Source: Hyphochytrium catenoides (lineage: Eukaryota > Sar > Hyphochytriomycetes > Hyphochytriales > Hyphochytriaceae). From it: a DNA stretch of 64,000 bases. The DNA lies in NCBI GenBank assembly GCA_900088475.1, contig FLMG01000549.1:62001-126000 (forward strand). The letters run 5' to 3'. A program made the position numbers and the translations under genes. A model generated the notes under the pieces. It was given only the letters and a program-made list of their open reading frames with translations, had not been told where the DNA came from and did not search any database. Below, in pieces: positions 24,210-35,140 of the stretch (positions are counted from its first letter, which is position 1; each line of letters begins with the position of its first letter).

Positions 24210-27200
24210 CTATTTGAAAGTGTTGAAGTCTCTGACTTCGTTAACGATCTCCATTGCCCGCCGTAGCAGAGTTCTCATCTCCATACACGTCGCTCGACGA
24301 GATGAGATGTCGTCAGTCTCTCGGAGCAGATCCCCCAATATCTCCTCTTTGTACAGGCTCGACACCAGTTCATTCTGGACATTGTCTATAGAAGCAAGAA
24401 AATAGACCTTAAGAGTGGATAAGTCTGAACATAGCCTCGCAGAATACCTTTGGCGTAGTTGACCAAGAAGTACATGATGGTCTTAGGCACGAGGTCCATG
24501 AAGTTCTTTCTTACAATGTCGAAATATGAGCTCATTAATGACTCTGGCGAGGGAAGAGCAAGCGACAAGATGTTATCCTCGGCAGAGAGCTAAACTAATA
24601 AAAGCCTTCATCTCTTTTCCTCGTTTAGCCCCTTTCCCCATGTCGGCGGGAATGAAGAGCAAGGCATACAAGAGCCGGGAAGAGAGGATAGGAACATGAG
24701 GACAGAAGCTGCGAGTTCCATTGGAAAACCAGCTGAAAGAGAGCGTATCTGTGTACTTACTGATGATCTCTGTCTCAATGCGCTCTCTATCTGTCGGGTT
24801 CTCCACTTGCCGCATGGTAGTGGGGACTTGAGGAAGACGAACTATTGTGTCCTTGTCCTTCCGCTTGGACCTTCCAAAGACTGAGGAGATGAATGACCGG
24901 TCTTCATCTTCGCTAGGCTGTGGTATGGGAGGAGGAGGAGGCGGTGATCGTGATGGGACTCCTTTTGGGTTGACTCCGCCCTGTACATGAACGAAATGGA
25001 TTGCTTTATACGGCGAAAGAAAAGGGCTCTGGTAGAAGAAGGCATCAACTGACCCTAGTGGTTCGACTAGCGTCCCTCTCGTCGTGCTGCATCTTGTCCA
25101 TCAGTTGGGCTACGGCACGACTAGCGATGGAAGAATAAGGGTCATAATAGCTGGCTCGGGTACAGAATCGCTGACTAACTAGACAGTACCTGCCTCCAAT
25201 AAAGTCTGGATGGTTTGTGTTGATGTAAGCAAGCTCGATCTGCACCAGATTAGAGATTGTGCTACATAGAAGAAAGGGTTTATGAGTTAGAGAGCCGGGA
25301 AGGGTTCAGAAGAGATGGTCCAGGCCGAGGGATAAATTGATTGAAAGACAGTGTAGAGGGAGAGAGTCCTACTTTCAAGGCTGTTACTCAATTATATACT
25401 TCGCATTACCTTTGGGTTGGTCCTAGGCGCTTCCTCAGCATAGCATATACGACGTCGATAACTCTATCCCTCAAATCTGCGAAGCGAGTCAACTCCATAG
25501 TCTCACATTGTGCAGTTACGCGCTGGAGCTCGTCGAAGACTAGATCGATACATTGCAGGCCCTGCCGATCCAGTTAGCACGTAGGACAAATGAAGGTAAA
25601 ACGGAACGAAGGACGGCAACAGTTGCGGGGTAATATGCACCAGAACGACGCAACTTTATATTGGCATTATATCGTGGGATGCTCAGTAAAGAGTAAGAAG
25701 CCTTGCGGCCCTACCGGCTGTTCCAAACGAGCAATTTGTCGTCTAGACAACAGTTCAAACGAAACTTCGGGCACGAATAGTGAAGGTCGTGGTCCATTTG
25801 CATTACGGATGGCTGTCCTAATGTCATCGTCTGATAGTCCATCGAAAGGGTTGACGCCCATCAAGCTCTTTGCGAATATTTCACTGAAGATGTAATTGAT
25901 CCGAGCACCTCCATAGAGCTCCGTCATCTCTACACCGTTCGAAGAGTTATACCGCCCCTCGAGAGAGTTCTGAAAATTAATGGCAAACTATGATGCGAGT
26001 GGGGAAGGGATCACGTTAGTCTTAGAGAAGGATAAACGTACCGAGTGGGTAAGACTTCGAGTTGAACAAGATAACAAGATACACAAAGGCGGACGGAGGA
26101 AGCTCCACCAGTATTTAAGAGAACCAGCCCACGTCGGCAGAAAAGACAAGTCATGTCACTGGCCAACAGGTTGAGGTCCAGGACAGGCGAAGCATGGGCA
26201 AAATTGCGTGGTACCTTTGAAATAATGTTAAGCAACACAGCCCCAAGTTCTGTCTTGCTCATACTAGATGTAGATTCTCCAATCTCTTGTAGCTCTTCTT
26301 CTATCTCAAGAATCATGGCACTGATCTTCGCTTTGATTTCAGGCAAACAATCGCGAATGTGCGCCATTAGGATCTGAAGCCAAAAGAGTAGCGTTTAGCG
26401 TGGATGGCGGAGGAGGTAATAGTGATGATGCCGGAGGAACGGATGTCAAAGGAATAGATCGTCCAAGGAGTCCAAAAATAAGGCACGTAACACTTAACAG
26501 ATTCCTCTTCGAGTCACGAGTGCGCGGATGAGAAGAACACGCTTGATGAGCTGAGAATTGACCTGATTGAGATTTTTGGAGAGAAACGGTGTTCCCATTC
26601 GCTGCGACATTCCTCTATAAGCAGGATGCTGTTGAAAATATTGTGCTTCCTTCTTGAGACTGTCCTTAATGCTGACGTCATTTATAATATCTTGCTGGCT
26701 TCTGCAGACCACACCAACAAACCCTCTACGAAGCGGAATTATACGACCCTATCATAGGAGAGCAGAAAACATCAGCGATGGACAAGGCGTGACCGGAGTC
26801 CTGAAACAAGGTTAGCCAACAGCAGACGGACCAAGTTGAACGGCGAAGTGAGAGGTGCCAAGCATATGCGTTTCACTGCAGATATCTGACCTGGAGCATT
26901 TCCAAAGCATCCGTGCCCTGGTCCATGAGGTCTAGCTTTGTCAGTACCCCAATCGTCCTTGCGCCCTGTTAGAGCGAACGTTAGATTACCACCAGGTCGA
27001 AGGCACAAGAGCGGGCAAGTACCTACCTCGGCGTCCACCTTCCGTGCCATTTTTAGCGCATCACTTCATCAAAGAACATAAGGGTATCAATGGAGAAGAC
27101 AAAGAGCCCGACAAAGAGCCCGTGCGTTAAAGAGAGCTACGAGCGGGAACCTAGCGACTATTGTTGAAGAAAGTGCAATGATGACGCAGACTAGAGTGGC

Positions 27201-28159
27201 GAACCAGGCAGCTGTAGATCGAAGAGAGTCTGGTCCAGCTGGAACGGTGAATAGACGATGAAGATGATAGATTGTTATCCCTTAAACAATAAACACACCT
27301 GTTTGCAAGGTCTGTGTTGGCAGCCGTGACCGCTAGAATGATTGAGTTAGGATTCGAGATGAACTCAAAGCACATTTCTGCGATCTGCTCTTCAATGTTC
27401 ACAGGCTGGTCCCCTACGGGAACCTGGCAGAAAATTGTTAGGTGGCAGCATAAGACACAGCGCAAGCTTAAACCAGAGATAGAATCACGTAGGATGGATG
27501 AAGAAGGGGGAGGGAACAGCGTAAGAGGAAGAATCCTCTTCCTCTTCAACGAGGTGAGAGAGGATGACAGTACGTCCCGACCTTAGTGATCCCAGGCAAG
27601 TCAACTAGGGTCAGGTTCAGGACGTTGGGAGAATAGATCCGAAGGTTAATGCTCCGATTGGAAATGCCTTTATTCTTGCCGGTCAGTCGCTCTGTCTCGC
27701 GCTCAATTTCCCTCCTGATTTCCTGAAAGTCCGTGAACTTCTTGTCCGGAACGTGGAGGAATTCGCCCCACTCATCACCTTCTGCAACTCCTGAGACACC
27801 AATAGATGAGTCTCCATCTTTTTGTGCCACTAGAGACAAATAGTACCGCACCTCCCTCTTCAGCGCCTTTCGCAGCGGGGACATTGTAAAGCTGGAGCAC
27901 CAGGGGTCGACGAGTAACTACACCTACTCCCCGAGGTAAGAAGTCTCTGTTTGTAAGGAGCGAGACTGTTAGGTTGAGATAGGGATGAATGACTTCTGGG
28001 CGAAATCTACCTTCCCACGATGCTTTCAAGAACAGAGCTCTTGCCGCTACTTTGACTCCCAATGACGACGATCTGTGGCAAGTCTATAGGCGACTGTCCA
28101 ATGGCGTTGAAGACATCTTGCAGCTTGTTGATGATTGGGATAAGCTGTTTCATCGTCAT
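24210..28159 (-). CDS. Dynamin-family GTPase (DRP1/VPS1 type)
   Basis: The start [20 protein letters not shown] is typical of the DRP1/VPS1 branch. GTPase motifs are present: G1 in [21 protein letters not shown]2 region [21 protein letters not shown]3 in [13 protein letters not shown], and G4 in [19 protein letters not shown]. Middle and stalk parts follow ([15 protein letters not shown]-like, ERCGNTVSPKIS-like, HCATSAEKFI-like stretches), and the C-terminal GED reads [20 protein letters not shown] then [18 protein letters not shown] and ends [11 protein letters not shown] see no PH or proline-rich domain, which fits a mitochondrial, peroxisomal or Golgi/vacuolar fission dynamin. Many short introns are present. 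One of 70 bp in the GTPase region (donor after GAEEG, acceptor before GDEWGEFLH) is needed to keep frame. Confidence 0.93.
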
Positions 28160-29194
28160 CTGATCCAGGCCTTACCCACAGGGACAAAATGACCCTTGCA
28201 GCGCTTTGAGAAGTGATAATCCTCCGTTCTCAAAAAGCAAGGTACAGATTCTATCCTGCAGCAGCCTGCGGAATGATAGCACGTCGTGTTCCCGGATCAG
28301 GTTCACGTATAGTCGGCGATCTCACGATATCTTAGTGGAGGTGATCTATATTCAAGCGTGGCAGCAGACTCTTTTGGACCAGCTAACGAAGCACTGCGCA
28401 AAGGCTGGCCGTTGAGGCTCTCAGGGATCAAACGAAGTCGAGTATGATCCTAGGGGTCCTAGCGCTGTTAGTCTGCTGCTTATGACGCCGCTTTGGTCAA
28501 TCAATCAATGGGATCAGATGATCAGACAAATGAAGATCGTTCGGAAGCTCTGTCCGCCCTCCCACTATGAAAGCAGTCGATAGAATGGGTTTACAAACGC
28601 AGTCATTTATGCTTAGGACGGCTCTCACACAGCTCGTTCAGGCAAAATGAACCGACACTTGGGAAACAAATCGGCCATCATCGTGTTCCAGAGTGTGATT
28701 ATTTATGATAGGCACATTATTCTCCCAGATATTCCTGAAAAGGCGCGTTAAAAGCCATACTGATCTGTAACGTCGGTCCGAACCTGAAAGCTCCCTCTCT
28801 CTCTCATGGCATCCTCCGCCCCAGCACAGGCCTGCGAGCTTTATTATGAGATGCTGCTGACTGATGGTCAAGTCTATGATGTGTACCCATCGGAGGGTCT
28901 TCAATCTTCAAGCTTCTCAGCTCCCAGGCCAGAAGGTCCTTGAGAGGTTATGCAGAGACTGGCATTGTAATCACCATCAGAAGACAGGTCCAGCTGCATT
29001 GCCACTTTCGTATGCAGCAGAATCCTCATCAACAGCTTCTGTGTATTGATGATACCACCGTCACGTCGGCGAAGAAGTTGCCGTCACGACTGGCAAGGCT
29101 GTAGGGCCCATAGGACGAGAGCCAGGCCCAGGAGGTAGAGGTGTAGTCTTCTCTCCCCCAAATAGTGTTGGGCGGCAAAGGAGTATGGTTCCGT
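28160..29194. other. Intergenic region, dynamin upstream side
   Basis: It lies between the dynamin start and the AFG2 stop codon. A plus-strand candidate gene may lie at 28806-29047. The rest shows no recognisable feature. Confidence 0.4.
28806..29047 (+). CDS. Possible short unidentified protein
   Basis: An ATG at 28806 opens a frame reading MASSAPAQACELYYEMLLTD. A donor at a gtctat site near 28871 and an acceptor ending cttctcag before 28920 would splice it in phase to PGQKVLERLCRDWHCNHHQ and a stop near 29047, about 64 residues. I recognise no family, and alternative frames are open nearby, so the model is weak. Confidence 0.25.
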
Positions 29195-31711
29195 CTATTT
29201 GACCTTGAAGCTCTGATAGAATTGCAAGGTTTCCTTCGTAATCTGGGGTTTGATCACTTCCAGCGCCTTTTCAAAATGGCGCAGGCTGACGTATGGAATA
29301 CTGAAGTCCTCCTCCAGCGCAAACATAGAGGCTTCCCGGCAGAGGGAGGCCAATTCCGCTCCTGAAAAGTTAAAAGTTCTAAAGGCAAGGTCCTTGGATG
29401 AAACATCTGGACCACAGGGCACCCGTCGCAGATGTATAGATAGGATCTCCACTCGGGCCTCGAGGTCTGGCGGTGCCACATAGATTAACCTGTCAATCCT
29501 CCCGGGACGGAGCAGGGCTTGGTCAATGATATCTGGTCTATTAGTGGCAGCGATGACCACAACTCTCTTCAATGACTCTATTCCGTCCAGCTCTGACAGC
29601 AGTTGGCTCAACACTCGATCGGCTACACCTGAGCCTCCTCCTGCCCCACCACTGCCACCTCTTTGAACGGCTAGGGCATCTATTTCATCGAAGAAGACGA
29701 TGGTGGGAGCTGCAGCCCTTGCTTTCCGAAAGATACCCTGCACCGCCTTCTCTGAGTCCCCCACCCATCTCGAGAGAAGCTCTGGCCCCTTCACTGCAAT
29801 AAAGTTCATTGAGCTCTCTGTGGCCAGTGCCTTTGCCAGAAGAGTCTTGCTGCAACCCGGCGGGCCGTAGAGAAGGACCCCTTTTGGAGCACGTATCCCC
29901 ATACGGACAAACGCCTCTGGATGCTTCAACGGCCACTCCACGGCTTCTTTGAGCTGCTGCTTGGTCTCTGCCTGGCCCCCAATGTCTCCCCAGAAAACCT
30001 TTGGCACCTCCACACTCACATCGCGCAGCGCACTAGGTCGCGTCTTGCTAGTCGCCAATACTAAGTCTTCGAAGGAGATTAAGGGGCTTACATCTATTGC
30101 AGGGCCGGCCGAAGTGGAGAGGAAAGCCCTATGAAGCGCTACCAAGGCAGCTTCCTTGGTTACCTGTAGCAGATCTGCGCCAACAAAGCCATGTGTCCTA
30201 GCGGCCACCGCTTTTATCTCCTCCTCAGTGATAGCCGTAGGAAGCTTTCTCAGATAGATCTTCAAAATCTCAGCTCGACCAGCTTCAGAAGGAATGCCGA
30301 TCTCGATCTCCCGGTCCAATCTCCCAGGCCTTCGAAGCGCCGGATCCAAAGCATCTGGACGGTTCGTAGCAGCTAGGACGACCACGCTTGCGCTGGAATT
30401 CGTGCCATCCAAGAGTGTTAGGAGTGTAGCCACGACTCTCTTCTCCACCTCTCCGGCAGCCCCGTCTCTCTTTGGGCAGAGGGAGTCGATCTCGTCAATA
30501 AAGACGATGGAGGGAGCGCTTCGGGCAGCCTCCTGAAAGATGGAGCGCAGTCGAGCTTCGCTTTCGCCTACGTACTTGTCCATAATCTCTGGCCCATTGA
30601 CGATGTGAAAGGCAGCATGAATTTCCTTAGCAATGGTCCTTGCGATCAGGGTCTTCCCAGTTCCTGGCGGCCCATACATTAGCACGCCCCGTGGTGGTCG
30701 GAGGCCGAATGAAAGAAAGCACTCTGGGTTTATAAGTGGCAGTTCAATGAGCTCCCTAATAGCTGCTACCTGATCCGCCAGACCGCCAATATCTGTAAAT
30801 CCACCTCCCTCGCTGGCCACTTCCGTCTTGTACTTTCCCATCTTCTTCTTCAAGGCATCCTCCGTCCCAGCAAACACGAACACTGTCTCAGGTCCGACGA
30901 GGGAGACCAACGTTCCAGGACCATCTCGCCCTGCTAAAGCCTCATTAGAAGGTTGAACTTTTAAGACATTTAGTTGTCTAGTTTTGCCATATGCAGGAGC
31001 TGTGAGGATGGCTCCCTCGAACACGTATGATCCACGCAGAACAAACTTAAGATATGCTTGGAAGAGCGTCGTTTCCTCCTCGTCGAGGTTACCCTGCTGT
31101 AGAGCCTCTACGTTGCCCACAGATAGAGTCACCATCTCCGCGTAATCACCGCCATTGAAACTCTCTAGGAAGCGGTCAGCCCAGAAAGACCTATTCTGCG
31201 AGAGCTCTTGCAGTTTACTAGACCACACTTTAGATATCGAGGCCTTCCCCGCTTTCAACTCCCTCAGAGGCCACGCCCTCCCTACCATCAAAAGCCTTTC
31301 GCTTGTTTTTAGGGCACCATTGTTACTAGTGGTTTCCATCGAGACGAGCTTCAGCACATCGCCAGAATGAATGCCATAGGTACGCATGTCCTCTAAGGAT
31401 AGACATATCCGAGAGCCATCCCCATTTCCGTGTCCTTTGTCCGTATTCACCGACACAGCCAGAGGCAGTCGCCGACCACCGTCATCTCTGACGTTGTCTG
31501 GGCACTCTAGGCGTAAATTAGAGAGAAGGTCTGCAGCATCCAAAACATCCGAGAGGCTGGTCCCACTAGTCTGAGCTTTCTCCCTCAAGACAGGGGTTGC
31601 TCGCGGGGGTTTCCCGGTTGATGACTCCGCTCTCCTTTCAGCTTTAACAAGAGGAGAGGGTGTCTTTGCTTTACCGGGTTTTTTCTTTGATGATGGCATC
31701 GTGCAGTGCAA
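29195..31711 (-). CDS. AFG2: AFG2/SPATA5-type double AAA ATPase, ribosome maturation
   Basis: This is a single 838-codon exon, unlike most neighbours. An N-terminal substrate-binding region (about residues 40-300) precedes AAA domain D1, with Walker A GPPGTGKT near 346, Walker B IVFIDEIDSL and arginine-finger region RRPGRLDREIEIGIP. D2 follows with Walker A GPPGCSKT near 615, Walker B IVFFDEIDALAVQRG and LLRPGRIDRLIYV. The cysteine-serine form of the second Walker A is characteristic of SPATA5/AFG2 (Drg1) rather than CDC48. AFG2 strips RLP24 and other factors from cytoplasmic pre-60S particles, so functionally it belongs with RPF2 at the left end. The second ATG (31697-31699, MPSSKKKPGK) is an equally good start. 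Confidence 0.93.
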   Translation of the reverse strand: MHCTMPSSKKKPGKAKTPSPLVKAERRAESSTGKPPRATPVLREKAQTSGTSLSDVLDAADLLSNLRLECPDNVRDDGGRRLPLAVSVNTDKGHGNGDGSRICLSLEDMRTYGIHSGDVLKLVSMETTSNNGALKTSERLLMVGRAWPLRELKAGKASISKVWSSKLQELSQNRSFWADRFLESFNGGDYAEMVTLSVGNVEALQQGNLDEEETTLFQAYLKFVLRGSYVFEGAILTAPAYGKTRQLNVLKVQPSNEALAGRDGPGTLVSLVGPETVFVFAGTEDALKKKMGKYKTEVASEGGGFTDIGGLADQVAAIRELIELPLINPECFLSFGLRPPRGVLMYGPPGTGKTLIARTIAKEIHAAFHIVNGPEIMDKYVGESEARLRSIFQEAARSAPSIVFIDEIDSLCPKRDGAAGEVEKRVVATLLTLLDGTNSSASVVVLAATNRPDALDPALRRPGRLDREIEIGIPSEAGRAEILKIYLRKLPTAITEEEIKAVAARTHGFVGADLLQVTKEAALVALHRAFLSTSAGPAIDVSPLISFEDLVLATSKTRPSALRDVSVEVPKVFWGDIGGQAETKQQLKEAVEWPLKHPEAFVRMGIRAPKGVLLYGPPGCSKTLLAKALATESSMNFIAVKGPELLSRWVGDSEKAVQGIFRKARAAAPTIVFFDEIDALAVQRGGSGGAGGGSGVADRVLSQLLSELDGIESLKRVVVIAATNRPDIIDQALLRPGRIDRLIYVAPPDLEARVEILSIHLRRVPCGPDVSSKDLAFRTFNFSGAELASLCREASMFALEEDFSIPYVSLRHFEKALEVIKPQITKETLQFYQSFKVK

Positions 31712-33980
31712 GAACGGTCATCAAGTTCGACCACGGTTCCGCAATGATCACCCTCGAGCCGCCGTCATAAAGGTTACCTTGACCTCAAAGTCATTGCTCT
31801 AGCTGTCTCAATGGCTCTGGACCCCAGTACCTAGACTGCCCGATCGACCTCCTGGCGCTGCTTGTGTTACCCTGGCAGGCTGGCCCAGACTGAAGGCAGA
31901 GATCGGTTGATGCTTGGACTGATGATGGATCTCAACAATTCCACGATACGAAGACAGCCTTCATTGTTTCACGCTGCGTTCAGATAACCAAGAAGTGTCA
32001 AAAGTGCTAATTCACGGCTTATTTAACGACGCACTGCCAATGTAGGTACTGTAAATATACAATGTCCCTTCATCAGCCAAAGAATCGTATTATTGTACTT
32101 GACAGGAACAGAGTCAATTATGGAGACGCAAGGTCAATAATGGTAGAATTGTGAAGATTGGATGAGATGAGCTCTGAATTTGATGTGATGAATAGAAAAA
32201 TGGTGATGACACTCTGGAGGAGGAGGTGGAGGAGGTACTACACAGAAGTTATAATAAAGAGGCTCTCTTTACTATGGTGGGTGCCTCACAGACTTCCCTC
32301 GTCCTCTTACGCAGGAGCTCCTCATTAGAGAAGAAGATTGATGTCGTTGCCTGGGCCCGACCAGCGAGCTGCCCGCACCACAGCTTTTAGCAGTGCAGGC
32401 CGATAAATATTCTTATTGATGTCTCGAGCCAAGACCAACCGAATAATAGTCTATCAACTAGCTTGAGGATAGTATGATAATAACTGCATGGAGGCATGAT
32501 GGTGCTTGTTTACCTATGTAGTAGCACACGCAACACACCTGGTACCCAGGTATCTGCTAGTTCTGTTCTACCCGATAGACAGAACTGTTCACAAGGATAC
32601 TACCACCGCTTATCATCCTCCTCCTCTAATCCCTGTCTCCATGTTTGGCCTTCTTTTTGCTGTAAGAATCGTGCATCTCTGCGCTAAGCCTTCTTTTGTC
32701 GTACCAAGTGACCCCATCACTATAGAGGTATTTCTCTCATCATCACCCCGCCCTATTACTCCCCCAACCGCCAATTGTTAGAGTCATCAACATATAATAG
32801 GTTAGGCCAATTCATTTTTAAATTGTGTACATAGGCGCAGCACGCCGCCCCCTTGGTGCCATGATAAGGATAGCAGACATACACCAATAGCTGCTCTTTG
32901 GCATAGTTGACAAACGAGAAAGAACTCAGTAAAGGACAACCAGTGACATTGCCATAACCTCACAGCAGCATAAGAGTGCTTAGGTTAACAATTCGATGGG
33001 AGACTGGCTTCACATCCTCGGACGAGGGCAAAGACATATACGGAGTAAGTTGTGAAGGGGAAGCAGGAGAAGGGACAAGGGTTTGCAGTATTATGCGGAC
33101 GAGAAGGGCACAATAAGTGTCGCCTGTGGGACTTTCTGAGCTGCTTTCGTGATAATAACCAATCACGACGGGCAGCCCGAATGATGACTTCTTATTAACC
33201 ACTTTGCTATAAATGCTATGTACTGGTATAATCGCAGACAAGCCTATGTGTACCTCGCTATGCTTGCTTCAATGTCTTGCTGCTTTTTTGTCTCTTCCTT
33301 GACAAGGGCCAACCTCCACCTGACTGGTTAGGGGTTTTTGACTCAGGAGGACAGGACTGCAACGCCTTGCAGCTTGGCCCTCCTGAAAGCACTTGTTTAT
33401 GGTTGGTTTGAGCTTAGCGCCACAATAGCATTAAATTTGTTCTTGGAAGTAAGTGCCTCCTCCTTCTTTCTGAACTCCTCTCATCTATTACAGTCTGGCG
33501 ATCTCTGCCCTCCTTTCCTCTATTACAGTCAGACTATCATTGCAGATCACTCGTCTGGTCCAACTCATGTTGGATGGTGAAGGTTTGTTGCCTGTTGCCT
33601 GCACCTCACCCGAATCAGTCTCCATAATAAGGGTAGCCCGGCTCTAAGAAATAACGGCTTCTGGTGATCATCAGCCTCTCCAGATGCCACAACAAACAAG
33701 GGCAACAGGGGAGGAAGGACCAAAGGAAGGTCGTCAGAGAGTGGGAAGTGTAAGTAGTACTCGTAGAACCCTATAGAAAGTCCTACTAGGCTAGCCACAG
33801 CAGATGCAACAGATGATTCATCACTGAGATAATGCTTGATGGGGGACTCAGCACCCGCTGACCGTGCTGCTTGGTCAGCTTACAGACAGACAGCAGGGTG
33901 CGACAGACAGAGTGAGGGGAAGGGGAAGAAGCCCACAAGAGGCCTAATCAATATGAGAGGAAGCGGCAGCACATCGTGAC

Positions 33981-34002
33981 AGAGAGAGAGAGAGATAGAG
34001 AG
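33981..34002. repeat. Simple GA repeat
   Basis: This is an almost uninterrupted run of GA dinucleotides within the gene-poor stretch. Confidence 0.8.
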
Positions 34003-34713
34003 TCAGTCATAGCTTTGTCAGTTATTATTATTATCGGTGCATCTACACAAACAGGAAACGGACAGCTCCCAGAAAAGGATAGGAGAGGTGATGTCCGAAT
34101 CCTACGAGTACTATTTTCCCCTCACACTGTATCTTGGACTTGCAAGGTTCCGTTGTTGTAGTAATATTTTGTGCATCATCTCGAATGTACCTCTTCGTTC
34201 TTTCGGAAATTCTTATGGTTGGAAGCAGGGACCACGTTTACTACTTCTCTCTGGAGTTAGGCTCACATACCTTCAATACATCTTGAGTGTGCTCCAGGGT
34301 TACTAGAACCCACTCTTACTCGCTTCGCTCTCTCTCTGTCTCGTCCGTTCTTCCCCTTCTGTCTTTGAGGGGCTGTTAGCCAGCCATCAGAGGTAGTGAC
34401 ACACGCCTTCACCTATAGGCAGGTGAGAGAACACGAAAGAAACCACGAGAGACAGAGGCGCTACAGAGATTAAATGTTCTTGCAAAAGCACTGGACACCT
34501 TGAGACAGAGACAGGTGAAATAGAAAACTTGGTACCTGGTCAGTCAGTTCAAAGTACAGAACTCGGTCATAACACCAACACTGAGACAGAGGCGGAGAAT
34601 GCGAGAGAAAGAACGCCCCCTATGCGGTCTATTATGTATACCAGTAGCGATGAGGAGAATAAGGAGGTAGAGGAAAGAGATATGCAGACACACCAGAGGG
34701 GTGTTATCACTGG

Positions 34714-34956
34714 CTAACGCCCAACTTCCCAGACTCTTTTGACATGCACACGCGAGCCCTCCACGTAGTTTTCCCAGGTTTGGCAGGGAATTGTGCCGCC
34801 GCTGCCGCTGCCTCCGGCTCTTCGCTTCTTCTGCCCACAACCTTTCTCGAACTTGGAGCTCATTGCTCCCTTGTGTCCAAAGACCAGAAGGAGCTTTTGC
34901 TGGAGTTCCTTGCGCTCTAGCGCAGTACAGCTAGAGCGAGAAGCACCTAGGAACAA
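34714..34956 (-). CDS. Possible small basic protein
   Basis: The open frame reads from the first ATG through ALERKELQQKLLLVFGHKG, MSSKFEKGCGQKKRRAGGSG, and ends VHVKRVWEVGR then stop. It is lysine/arginine-rich with a glycine-serine linker. Its upstream end lies near 34990, divergent from the kinase gene at 35141. Family unknown; it may be the last exon of a longer gene or chance. Confidence 0.3.
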   Translation of the reverse strand: MFLGASRSSCTALERKELQQKLLLVFGHKGAMSSKFEKGCGQKKRRAGGSGSGGTIPCQTWENYVEGSRVHVKRVWEVGR

Positions 34957-35140
34957 CTAGAGTGCCAATGAACAAAGGAGTTCGTGCTGTTGTCAATTTA
35001 TTTATTCAGATGCCAAGCGTGATACAACGGCCTTGGTGTTGCTGTTAGCTTTTCATACTTGGAAGCAGCGGTCTCAGCGAGCTTTGCCACCGATTAGGCC
35101 TTACGTGATAATACTCTAGAACAACCGTGCCTCTCCCGCC

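Larger units (their letters stand above)
31712..35140. other. Long gene-poor stretch
   Basis: This is 3.4 kb between the AFG2 start (minus) and the kinase start (plus). Open frames are short and lack recognisable motifs, except a basic minus-strand ORF at 34714-34956. It holds a (GA)n run at 33981-34002 and several pyrimidine-rich patches. I found no tRNA-like cloverleaf, rRNA or transposase. Confidence 0.5.

Noticed and set aside
27855-27876. A 22-bp mini-intron in the dynamin GTPase domain
   Set aside because: A 70-bp intron with the same donor and a later TTGCAG acceptor keeps the frame, matches the size of other introns, and gives [11 protein letters not shown].
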